Below are positions 51,357 to 58,864 of a stretch of DNA of 64,000 nt, piece by piece. The notes under the pieces were generated by a model that did not search any database, was not told where the DNA came from, and saw only the letters and a list, made by a program, of their open reading frames with translations. The translations under genes and the position numbers were made by a program. This DNA is from JBQTII01 sp052387905 (GTDB taxonomy: Bacteria > Actinomycetota > Actinomycetes > Sporichthyales > Sporichthyaceae), in assembly GCA_052387905.1 (NCBI GenBank), contig JBQTIR010000004.1:1-64000 (forward strand), read 5' to 3'. Each line of letters begins with the position of its first letter. Positions within the stretch are counted from its first letter, which is position 1.

Positions 51357-53588
51357 ATGTCTGCACCGAAGATCGAAGAGAAGTCCACCTACTGCCGAAT
51401 CTGCGAACCGATGTGCGGCCTGATCGCCACCGTGGAGGACGGCAGACTCGTCAAGCTGCGTGCGGACAAGGACGACCCGCACTCCAAGGGCTTTAGTTGC
51501 ACCAAGGGCGTGGCGATGACCGAGGTCGTCAACGACCCGGACCGGATCACCGTCCCGATGCGCCGCGTCGGTGGGCCGGGGGAGTTCGAGCCGTGCACCT
51601 GGGACGAGGCTCTCGACGATATTGCCGCCCGCTTCAAGGCGCTGCGCTCCACCCATGGCAAGAAGGCGCTCGCGGTACACGAGGGCAACCCGCCGTACTT
51701 CAGCTACTCCGCCGCGTTCTGGGGCAAGAACTTCGCGTGCGCGTTGGGCACCCCGTGGTTCTACGGCATCAACTCCGAGGACGGCGCCTCCCGCGTCGCG
51801 GCCTACAAGATCCTCTACGGGCACATGGCCCACATGGCGATCCCGGACATCCCCCGCGCCGACGTGATGCTGGTGCTGGGAGCGAACCCGTGGGTGTCCA
51901 AGGGCAGCTTCGTGCACGACCCGCGCATCCGCGAGCACATGACCGGAATCATCGACCGCGGTGGCCGCATCTTCGTCGTCGACCCGAGACGAACCCAGAC
52001 GGCGAAGGCCTTCACTCACGTCCCGATCAAAGCCGGTACCGACGCGCAGTTCCTGCTCTCGGTGCTGCACGTCATCGTCGCCGAGAAACTGCACGACGAG
52101 GCCTTCCTCGCCCGCTGGACCTCGGGCTTCGAACAGTGGCGCCACATCCTGACGCGGTTCGCCCCGGAGGTGACGCAGGCTCAGACCGGCATCCCCGCCG
52201 AGACCGTCCGCGAGGTCGCCCGCGCGATCGGCACCGCGAAGCGCGCCGTGGTCTACGGGCGCACCGGCACCTGCACCCAGGAGTTCGGGACGTTGAACAA
52301 CGTCCTGCAGGACTTCATCAACATCGTCACCGGCAATCTGCAGACCCCCGGCGGCTGGGTATGGGCGTGGTCCCCGGTCGAGACCGCGATGCTGGCTGAG
52401 AAGCTGAACTTCGCGACGTTCGACAAGGTGCGCACCCGCGTCTCCGGACTGCCGGACGCCTACGGCTTCCTGCCCTCATCGGCGCTTCCGGAAGAGATTC
52501 TGACCCCGGGTGAGGGCCAGATCCGCGGGATGATGATGCTCGGCTCCAACCCGGTGGTGACGGGCCCGAGCGGGCAACGCCTGGCACACGCGCTGCAACA
52601 GCTGGAGATCTTCGCTGCGGTCGACCTCTACCTGAACGAGACCAACTCCTGCGCGCACTACCTGCTGCCGGCGACGTCGATGTACGAGCGCGAGGACGTC
52701 CCGATCCAGTTCGCCAACCGCTACGTGCGTCCGAGCTTGCGCATCACCGAGAAGGTGATCGAGCCAATCGGGCAGTGCCGCCAGGAGTGGGAAATCCTCG
52801 ACGACCTCTGCAAGCGGATGGGCCTGGGTGGCGCGCACATCTACGGCGTCGAGCGGTTCTTCGCCCGCTTCGGTCTGGGGATCAAGCCCCAGCAGATGGC
52901 CGACCTGCTGATCCGCACCGGCAAGGGAGGGGACCTGTTCGGACTGCGGCGTTCGGGCTGGTCGTGGAAAAAGCTCGCGACCAAGGCCCCGCGCGGTGTG
53001 GTGTTCCACGAGGTGCAGCCGCTCGCCCCGTTGAAGAAGTTCATCCGCACTCCGGACCGCAAGATCCCGATGACCGACCCGCGGATCATGGCCGAGCTGG
53101 CCCGCCTCGAGCAGCGCGCGGGCGCGGACGCGGCGTTCCCCTTGCGGATGATCGGCATGCGGGAGATGAACTCGCACAACTCGTGGATGCACAACTCCCC
53201 GCGCCTGATGCCGGACTCTCGCAAGCACGGCTTGCGCATCAACCCCCGTGATGCGGCCGCGCTCGGGCTGCTCGACGGGGCGGCGGCGGACCTCTCCTCG
53301 GCGAGCGCCACAATCCGCGTCGAGATCATGCTCAGCGAGGAGATGGTCGCCGGCACGGTGGCACTGCCGCACGGCTGGGGTCACGACGGCGGCTGGCAGC
53401 GGGCGAACGCGGCCGGCGGGTCGACGTCGAACTTTCTCTCCTCGCAGGTCGAGGTGCTCTCGGGGATCAGCGTCCTGAACGGCATCCCGGTGAACCTCAC
53501 CCCGGTCCGGCCCACCGGGACGTCCGAAGGAGCGGCTGCTATAGCGACCACTGCTTCGGACGCTACGCACCATACGGTGACCGTGTGA
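51357..53588 (+). CDS. Molybdopterin-dependent oxidoreductase (DMSO reductase family)
   Basis: A 743-residue Mo-bisMGD enzyme. The N-terminal [4Fe-4S] cluster cysteines are in TYCRICEPMCGL and GFSCTKG; RADVMLVLGANPWVSKGS, IFVVDPRRTQTAKA, GNLQTPGGWVWAW and MMMLGSNPVVTGPSGQ are pterin-site stretches, and AGTVALPHGWGHDGGW belongs to the C-terminal pterin-binding domain. No Tat signal, so it is cytoplasmic. The substrate is not readable. The last residues (TSEGAAAIATTASDATHH) are encoded by a palindromic element. It overlaps the SDR start by 4 bases. Confidence 0.9.
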   Translation: MSAPKIEEKSTYCRICEPMCGLIATVEDGRLVKLRADKDDPHSKGFSCTKGVAMTEVVNDPDRITVPMRRVGGPGEFEPCTWDEALDDIAARFKALRSTHGKKALAVHEGNPPYFSYSAAFWGKNFACALGTPWFYGINSEDGASRVAAYKILYGHMAHMAIPDIPRADVMLVLGANPWVSKGSFVHDPRIREHMTGIIDRGGRIFVVDPRRTQTAKAFTHVPIKAGTDAQFLLSVLHVIVAEKLHDEAFLARWTSGFEQWRHILTRFAPEVTQAQTGIPAETVREVARAIGTAKRAVVYGRTGTCTQEFGTLNNVLQDFINIVTGNLQTPGGWVWAWSPVETAMLAEKLNFATFDKVRTRVSGLPDAYGFLPSSALPEEILTPGEGQIRGMMMLGSNPVVTGPSGQRLAHALQQLEIFAAVDLYLNETNSCAHYLLPATSMYEREDVPIQFANRYVRPSLRITEKVIEPIGQCRQEWEILDDLCKRMGLGGAHIYGVERFFARFGLGIKPQQMADLLIRTGKGGDLFGLRRSGWSWKKLATKAPRGVVFHEVQPLAPLKKFIRTPDRKIPMTDPRIMAELARLEQRAGADAAFPLRMIGMREMNSHNSWMHNSPRLMPDSRKHGLRINPRDAAALGLLDGAAADLSSASATIRVEIMLSEEMVAGTVALPHGWGHDGGWQRANAAGGSTSNFLSSQVEVLSGISVLNGIPVNLTPVRPTGTSEGAAAIATTASDATHHTVTV
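53521..53562. repeat. 42-bp palindromic element, copy C (end of the Mo-enzyme gene)
   Basis: CGTCCGAAG (53521-53529) pairs with CTTCGGACG (53554-53562). It is the reverse complement of copy B with two differences in 42 bases. It encodes the C-terminus of the molybdopterin oxidoreductase. Confidence 0.85.
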
Positions 53589-54355
53589 CCCATCTCGATC
53601 CGCTCGCCGCGTTCCGACTCGATGACCGCGTCGCGATTGTCACCGGCGCGAGCTCGGGTCTCGGCGCTGGGTTCGCTCGCACCCTCGGCGCTGTTGGTGC
53701 CCACGTGGTGCTGGCCGCCCGGCGCAAGGAACGCCTCGACGAGCTGGTCGCCGAGCTCACCGAGGCTGGGGTGCAGGCCCTCGCGGTCGCTGCCGACGTG
53801 GCCGTCCCCGAGGATTGCGCCGGTGTCGTACGGGCCGCGATGGAGCGCTTCGATCGGGTCGACGTGTTGGTCAACAACGCCGGTCTCGGCGTCTCCGTGC
53901 CCGCCTCCAAGGAGACCCCGGAGTCCTTCCGATCGGTGATCGACGTCAACCTTAACGGGTGCTTCTGGATGGCGCAGGAGTGCTCCCGCGTCATGGAGCC
54001 GGGTTCAGCGATCGTCAACATCGCCAGCGTGCTGGGCCTGATCGCGCCGCGCTTCCCGCAGGCCTCCTACGCCGCCAGCAAGGCCGGGTTGCTCGGGCTC
54101 ACCCGTGACCTCGCCCAGCAGTGGTCGGGGCGCAAGGGGATCCGGGTGAATGCCCTGTGCCCCGGGTATGTCGTGACGGAGATGAACGAAGACCACGCCG
54201 AGCAGATCGGCCAGGTGGTCGCCGCCGAGACCATGCTCGGACGCTTCGGTGAGCAGGCCGAACTCGACGCTGCCCTGCTGTTCCTGGCGAGCCCCGCCTC
54301 GTCCTACGTGACGGGCACTTACCTCGTCGTCGACGGCGGCATGACGGCCCTCTGA
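53585..54355 (+). CDS. Short-chain dehydrogenase/reductase
   Basis: A 256-residue classical SDR: IVTGASSGLGAGFARTL (NAD(P) site), DVLVNNAGLGVSVPA, IVNIASVLGLIAPRFPQASY with YAASKAG, and YVTGTYLVVDGGMTAL. GTG 53585 overlaps the upstream stop (GTGA). Probably oxidises an alcohol intermediate in the same pathway as the molybdopterin enzyme and Rieske oxygenase. Confidence 0.9.
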   Translation: MTHLDPLAAFRLDDRVAIVTGASSGLGAGFARTLGAVGAHVVLAARRKERLDELVAELTEAGVQALAVAADVAVPEDCAGVVRAAMERFDRVDVLVNNAGLGVSVPASKETPESFRSVIDVNLNGCFWMAQECSRVMEPGSAIVNIASVLGLIAPRFPQASYAASKAGLLGLTRDLAQQWSGRKGIRVNALCPGYVVTEMNEDHAEQIGQVVAAETMLGRFGEQAELDAALLFLASPASSYVTGTYLVVDGGMTAL

Positions 54356-54373
54356 GGCCAGGAGCGAGCACTG

Positions 54374-54403
54374 TTGACGAGATTTACCTTAAGGCGTTAG
54401 TTT
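54374..54403 (+). promoter_or_regulatory. Possible promoter of the Rieske oxygenase gene
   Basis: TTGACG (54374-54379), a 17-base spacer, then TTAGTT. The spacer holds CCTTAAGG, a perfect 8-base palindrome. The AT-rich 50 bases stand out from the surrounding GC-rich sequence. The string ACCTTAAG...TTAG distantly resembles the AACCTA-N7-TAGG operators. Confidence 0.4.
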
Positions 54404-54442
54404 ATTGGCTACCCACCTCGCGTGATCCCGCGGAGGACGCTG

Positions 54443-55687
54443 ATGGACCCGATCGCCGAAGACCGCGAAGCACGCATCCGACACGCGCTGCAGCTGCTGC
54501 GCGAGCGCACGACGGATCAGTTCGCGGACACGTCGACCTTCGTTGCGGCCGAGCACACCGACGCCGGCCTGGCTGAGCGGGAGCGGGATCTGATCTTCGG
54601 GCGGGTGCCGACGATCGTCGCCCATTCCTCGGAGATCCCGGCTGCCTACGACTTCCTGACCATGCAACTGCCGCGCAACAAGGTCATCGTCGCGCGCCAA
54701 CCCGACGGTGGGGTCAAGACCTTCGTCAATCTGTGCCGGCACCGCGGCGCGCTGCTGGAGGAGGAGAGCTACACCGGGTGCGGACGCGCCCGGCTGTTCT
54801 CCTGCCCGTACCACCGGTGGTCGTACAACATCGACGGCACGCTGCGCACGATCACGCGAGCGAGCACCTTCGGGGAGATCGACCGCGCTAACCAAGGCCT
54901 GATCGAGTTGCCCACCGAAGAGCGGCACGGCTTCATCTGGGTGGTCGACCGCGCCGATGCGAGCATCGACGTGGCGGCCTGGCTCGGTGCGGACATGGAT
55001 TCGATCCTGGCCGGCTACGGCGTCGCGGACCTGCTGTGCGTGCGCGCCGAGGGTTTCGACGAGCCGGTGAACTGGAAGGTCATGCAGGACGCCTTCCTCG
55101 ACGGCTACCATATCGCCTACGCCCATCCCAACACCGCCGCCAAGCACATCCACACCAACCTGATGGCGTTCGAGGACTTCGGCCGGCACTGCCGCTTCAT
55201 CACCCCACGTAAGACCATCGACAAGTGGATCGACGTCGATCCGGCCCCCGGCGAGAGCCTGATCCCGCACGTGACGGAAACTCAGTTCCTCGGTCCGTGC
55301 CACACGCTGCTCAAGCAGCCCGACCACTACCAGCTGCTCACCTTCCGCCCGGACCCCGTCCACCCGGACCGGTCCTGGATGGAGATGCGGCTGATGGTCA
55401 CCCCGCAGGAGCAGTCGGGGATGACCCCGGAGCGCTGGAACAAGATCTGGGACAAGAACTGGGAGATCCTGCTCGCCGTGCTGCACCAGGAGGACTTCCC
55501 ACTGCTGCGCGCCTCGCAGACCGGAATGGCCAGTCGGGACGCGGGGTCAATGGTGCTCGGCCGCAATGAGGTCGCCAACCAGGTCTTCCACCGTGAGACG
55601 CGACGCTTGCTGGCCGCAGCCGACCACGACGTCTCCCCGACCCTGCCCGCCCGCTCGGTCGGAGTGGTCGACGCCGTGCGACCGTGA
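54443..55687 (+). CDS. Rieske non-haem iron oxygenase, alpha-subunit type
   Basis: A 414-residue oxygenase. The Rieske [2Fe-2S] ligands are in NLCRHRGALLEEE and FSCPYHRWSY. The mononuclear iron motif follows in DAFLDGYHIAYAHPNT (two His), with a late acidic ligand in the region around residue 330. Aromatic-ring-hydroxylating and steroid-type oxygenases share this layout; the substrate is unknown. GGAGGA precedes ATG 54443. No ferredoxin or reductase gene adjoins. Its stop overlaps the GNAT start (GTGA). Confidence 0.9.
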   Translation: MDPIAEDREARIRHALQLLRERTTDQFADTSTFVAAEHTDAGLAERERDLIFGRVPTIVAHSSEIPAAYDFLTMQLPRNKVIVARQPDGGVKTFVNLCRHRGALLEEESYTGCGRARLFSCPYHRWSYNIDGTLRTITRASTFGEIDRANQGLIELPTEERHGFIWVVDRADASIDVAAWLGADMDSILAGYGVADLLCVRAEGFDEPVNWKVMQDAFLDGYHIAYAHPNTAAKHIHTNLMAFEDFGRHCRFITPRKTIDKWIDVDPAPGESLIPHVTETQFLGPCHTLLKQPDHYQLLTFRPDPVHPDRSWMEMRLMVTPQEQSGMTPERWNKIWDKNWEILLAVLHQEDFPLLRASQTGMASRDAGSMVLGRNEVANQVFHRETRRLLAAADHDVSPTLPARSVGVVDAVRP

Positions 55688-56271
55688 TCACCGTTGGCTG
55701 GCACGACGAACTCGATGGCGAATCCTTGGCCGAGCTCACCGCGATGGTGGCCGAGGCCGCCGCGTACGACGACGAAGCCGGCTTCTCCACCGCCGAGACC
55801 GTGCAGAGCGGGGGCCCGAATCTGGTGCTCCGTCAGGCGCTCGCCCGGCTCACCCCGGGTCGCCACGGTTCTGCGGCCACCCCGCTGGTCGGCTACCTGC
55901 GCCTGGAGGTCGACCGCGCCGGCGGGGCGCACGCGACGCTTCTGGTCCGCCCGGGTTTCCGCTCGCTCGGCATCGCCACCCTGATGCTGGAGACCCTCGC
56001 GGGCACCGACGGGCCGGGCTGGGGCGGCACCGGTGCGTTCAGCATCGGCTGCTGGGCCCGGGGCAATCACCCCGCCGCCGAACGCATGGCGGCCCGCTTC
56101 GGCGCGGAGCCCGAGACCGTGACCTTCCACCTGCAGCGCGGACACGAGGTCCGTGACGTCGACGCGGCCGACGAAGTGGCGGTGCTCGCCGCGCGGGCGG
56201 ACGGCTTTGTCCACGAGCACAACGACATCCGCTACGTCCTGCGCGTGCGGACCTCGACCCCCTCCGGCTGA
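55684..56271 (+). CDS. GNAT-family acetyltransferase-like protein
   Basis: A 195-residue protein. VGYLRLEVDRAGGAHATLLV and RPGFRSLGIATLMLETL form the acetyl-CoA site, although the usual Arg/Gln-x-x-Gly-x-Gly/Ala is here RSLGIA. CWARGNHPAAERMAARFGA resembles the mycothiol synthase half-domain (NxxAxxLYxxxGF), so it may be a MshD-like single domain. Substrate unknown. Coupled to the Rieske gene. Confidence 0.7.
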   Translation: MITVGWHDELDGESLAELTAMVAEAAAYDDEAGFSTAETVQSGGPNLVLRQALARLTPGRHGSAATPLVGYLRLEVDRAGGAHATLLVRPGFRSLGIATLMLETLAGTDGPGWGGTGAFSIGCWARGNHPAAERMAARFGAEPETVTFHLQRGHEVRDVDAADEVAVLAARADGFVHEHNDIRYVLRVRTSTPSG

Positions 56272-56289
56272 GACCATGGCTGACAGATG

Positions 56290-56307
56290 TTAGCTAAACT
56301 GGGCTAA
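56290..56307 (+). promoter_or_regulatory. Operator-like repeat of the Phd/PIN module
   Basis: TTAGC and GCTAA with an 8-base spacer (TAAACTGG), 10 bases before the antitoxin ATG. An AT-rich site of this kind is expected for autoregulation by a Phd/YefM antitoxin. Confidence 0.5.
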
Positions 56308-56316
56308 GCTGGGGGC

Positions 56317-56556
56317 ATGCCCACCGTCAACATGCACGAGGCGAAGACCAACCTGTCGAAGCTCGTCGAACGCGCGGCCGCAGGCGAGGAGATTGTCATC
56401 GCCCGGGCGGGGGTGCCCGTGGCCCGACTGGTGGCGGTGCACCACCACCAACCGGTCACCCTCGGATTACTGCGCGGTCAGGTCCGGATCTCCGACGATT
56501 TCGATGCGCCACTGCCCGACGACATCCAGCGCGCCTTCGAGGGCCTCGGGACATGA
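56317..56556 (+). CDS. Phd/YefM-family antitoxin
   Basis: A 79-residue antitoxin: TVNMHEAKTNLSKLVERAAA and GEEIVIARAGVPVARLVAV are the classic Phd/YefM DNA-binding fold; the C-terminal part (ISDDFDAPLPDDIQRAFEGL) would bind the toxin. It overlaps the toxin start by 4 bases (ATGA). Confidence 0.9.
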   Translation: MPTVNMHEAKTNLSKLVERAAAGEEIVIARAGVPVARLVAVHHHQPVTLGLLRGQVRISDDFDAPLPDDIQRAFEGLGT

Positions 56557-56930
56557 AGCTGTTGCTCGACACGCACGTGGTGCTCTGGGCCTGGGGCGAG
56601 CCGGAGCGCATCGCCGCCGACGCCCTCGCGGCGATTCTTGACCCGGCCAACCACAAGGCGGTCAGTGCGGCCTCGGCCTGGGAAGCAGCGGTCAAGGCCG
56701 CCGCGGGACGACTCGATCTTCCCGAGGACTTCGGCCAGTCGCTGACCGCGAGCGGCTTCGAACCCCTCACCATCTCCGTCGAGGAGGCCTTGGCCGCCGG
56801 GGCGCTGCCCGCCCATCACCGCGACCCCTTCGATCGCATGCTCGTGGCCCAGGCCCGACTCGGCGGCTTCACCCTGGTGACCCACGACAATCAGCTGACC
56901 GCCTACGACGTGGCGATCCTGCGCGCCTAG
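56553..56930 (+). CDS. PIN-domain toxin
   Basis: A 125-residue PIN ribonuclease. Acidic site: Asp6 in KLLLDTHVVLWA, Glu in SAASAWEAAVKA, Asp in HRDPFDRMLVAQA and Asp in TLVTHDNQL. This branch (DTHxxLW) commonly pairs with Phd-type antitoxins, as here. It is the second toxin-antitoxin module of the window and of a different type from the VapBC at 32.4 kb. Confidence 0.9.
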   Translation: MKLLLDTHVVLWAWGEPERIAADALAAILDPANHKAVSAASAWEAAVKAAAGRLDLPEDFGQSLTASGFEPLTISVEEALAAGALPAHHRDPFDRMLVAQARLGGFTLVTHDNQLTAYDVAILRA

Positions 56931-57037
56931 AGAGCTAGCCGCGGGACCGGCCGGCCCACGTCCAGAACGTTGTGCAGCGGGTGGCGCAGGTCTAGCGTCA
57001 TCGGCGACGGTTCACCGAACTACCCCGAGGGATCACC

Positions 57038-58066
57038 ATGGACAACCGCTGCTTCCGGCTGCGTCAACGACCGTCAGGACGGGTGACCTCGGCTGATCTC
57101 GAGTGGTGTACCGAGCAGGTTCCCGATCTGAGGCCTGGTCAGGCTTTGGTCCGGAACACGTTGCTGTCCCTGGATCCGACCAACCGGATCTGGATGAGCG
57201 CCGTGCGGTCCTACCTGCCGCCGGTGCCGATCGGCGCGGTCATGCGGGGCATCGGCATCGGGACAGTCGTCGCCTCGCAGCGCGAGGACATGGCCGTGGG
57301 TGACGTCGTGACCGGGTTCATCGGCTGGCAGGACTATGCGATCGCGGGCGGGCCAGAGGAGGAGTCCCCGCTCACGGTGTTGCCGAACCCACTGCCGGCG
57401 CCCGCCTCGCTGTTTCTCGGCGTGCTCGGCCACACGGGTGTCACGGCCTATCTCGGCCTGGAACTGGGTGCCGTCAAACCCGGGCAGACCGTCGTGGTCA
57501 GCGCGGCCGCCGGCGCGGTCGGCTCGATCGCCGGTCAGCTGTTCAAGAGCCGCGGGGTCCGGGTCGTCGGGATCGCGGGCGGCCCGGCCAAATGCAAGCA
57601 CGTGACCGAAAACCTGGGCTTCGACGCCTGCGTGGACTACAAGGCACCGGACTGGCAGGCCCAACTCGACGCGGCCACCCCGGACGGGATCGACGTCGAC
57701 TTCGAGAACGTCGGCGGGGAGATCATGGACGCGGTCCTGGCCCGGATCAACATCGGGGCCCGGGTCGTGCTCTGCGGGATGATCTCGGACTACAACGCCA
57801 TGGGCGAGGGCGGCGCAGTCTACGGTCTGCAGAACATCGGTCAGCTCATCATGCAGCGCGCAACGGTGCACGGCTTCCTGGTGCTGGATCACCTTGACCG
57901 CTACCCGGAGATCATCGGCGAGCTCGTTCCCCTGCTGATGGCCGGCACGCTGCACCACGACGAGACGTTCGTCGACGGGCTCGAGAATGCCATCGATGCC
58001 ATCAACGGCCTGTTCGCCGGCGCCAATACGGGCAAGCTCCTCGTCCGCGTGGCGGATGGCGGCTGA
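57038..58066 (+). CDS. NADP-dependent MDR oxidoreductase (zinc-free)
   Basis: A 342-residue medium-chain reductase of the leukotriene B4 12-hydroxydehydrogenase/CurA branch: LLSLDPTNRIWMSA, PIGAVMRGIGIGTVV, GVTAYLGLELGAVKPGQT, VVSAAAGAVGSIAGQLFK (nucleotide site) and DVDFENVGGEIMDAVL. It lacks zinc-binding cysteines, as expected of an enone or alkenal reductase. Likely NADPH-dependent double-bond reduction of an alpha,beta-unsaturated ketone. It converges with the TetR gene. Confidence 0.88.
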   Translation: MDNRCFRLRQRPSGRVTSADLEWCTEQVPDLRPGQALVRNTLLSLDPTNRIWMSAVRSYLPPVPIGAVMRGIGIGTVVASQREDMAVGDVVTGFIGWQDYAIAGGPEEESPLTVLPNPLPAPASLFLGVLGHTGVTAYLGLELGAVKPGQTVVVSAAAGAVGSIAGQLFKSRGVRVVGIAGGPAKCKHVTENLGFDACVDYKAPDWQAQLDAATPDGIDVDFENVGGEIMDAVLARINIGARVVLCGMISDYNAMGEGGAVYGLQNIGQLIMQRATVHGFLVLDHLDRYPEIIGELVPLLMAGTLHHDETFVDGLENAIDAINGLFAGANTGKLLVRVADGG

Positions 58067-58091
58067 CCGCGGGTCGTAGCCGCCTGCGCGT

Positions 58092-58727
58092 TCAGCGGGC
58101 GGCGGGGTCCAGGGCGAGGACCGTACCCCGCAGGTGGGCGCGGACCACCTGAGCGAAGAGGTCCTCGGGGTCGGTCCACGGGTTGGCATCGACCGCATTC
58201 GCCAGTGCCGGCTCGGACTCGCGCTTGAGCGAGGGGAACAGCGCCCCGCGGGTCTCCGGGCGCTTGCTGGCGGCGATCAGGGCCGCGCCGATCGTGATCG
58301 TCTCCAACCCGTCCAGGATCAGCGCGTGCAGTTCGGCCGGCACGTCGGCGGCGACCATGACGGCGGCGGCATTGTCGTACATCGCCGAGAGCAGGTCGCG
58401 GGGCAGGAACTCCAGCAGGATCGGCGCGATGTTGGGGTGGGCCAGGATCGTGCGGCGGAAGTTGACGGCCAGTTCGACGAACCACTCGGTCCACTCATCA
58501 CCCGGGCGTCGGCGCGGGGTCGGGGTCTCGCGGACGACGAGGCGGGCGACCTCGGCCATGATGTCGGCCCGGTCCGTGAAGTGGTGGTAGAGGGACGGGG
58601 CCCGGACACCGAACTCCCGCGCCACCCGCGGCGTGCTGCAGGCGGCCAGACCCTCGGCGTCGATGATGCGCAGGGCGGCAGCGACCACGAGCTCGCGGCT
58701 GAGCAGGGGCTGCGAGGGCCGTGGCAT
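58092..58727 (-). CDS. TetR-family regulator
   Basis: A 211-residue repressor with the N-terminal helix-turn-helix: LVVAAALRIIDAEGLAACST, VAREFGVRAPSLYHHFTDRA. The C-terminal domain (VELAVNFRRTILAHPNIAPI) looks like the TetR_C family. It diverges from the aldehyde dehydrogenase gene; the perfect inverted repeat at 58820-58838 in the shared gap is its probable operator. Confidence 0.9.
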   Translation of the reverse strand: MPRPSQPLLSRELVVAAALRIIDAEGLAACSTPRVAREFGVRAPSLYHHFTDRADIMAEVARLVVRETPTPRRRPGDEWTEWFVELAVNFRRTILAHPNIAPILLEFLPRDLLSAMYDNAAAVMVAADVPAELHALILDGLETITIGAALIAASKRPETRGALFPSLKRESEPALANAVDANPWTDPEDLFAQVVRAHLRGTVLALDPAAR

Positions 58728-58809
58728 TCCCCGAGTATGCCTTACGGGTGAAGGTTTTCCTGGGCCCTGCGTTGCCCCTGCTGAGGGTGTTCGCGCTGGT
58801 CAGGGCCTC

Positions 58810-58838
58810 TTGACCGAATAACCTATAAGTATTAGGTT
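58810..58838 (+). promoter_or_regulatory. Aldehyde dehydrogenase promoter with TetR operator
   Basis: TTGACC (58810-58815), 17 bases, TAGGTT (58833-58838). The inverted repeat AACCTA-N7-TAGGTT (58820-58838) fills the spacer and -10 box, so a bound repressor would block polymerase. A variant copy is at 51290. Confidence 0.6.
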
Positions 58839-58864
58839 CTTGTCAGCCCGGACAAAGGACGACG

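Noticed and set aside
51357..53588. Molybdopterin oxidoreductase considered as formate dehydrogenase or respiratory nitrate reductase
   Set aside because: No selenocysteine context, no Tat signal and no partner subunits nearby; the specific reaction cannot be named.
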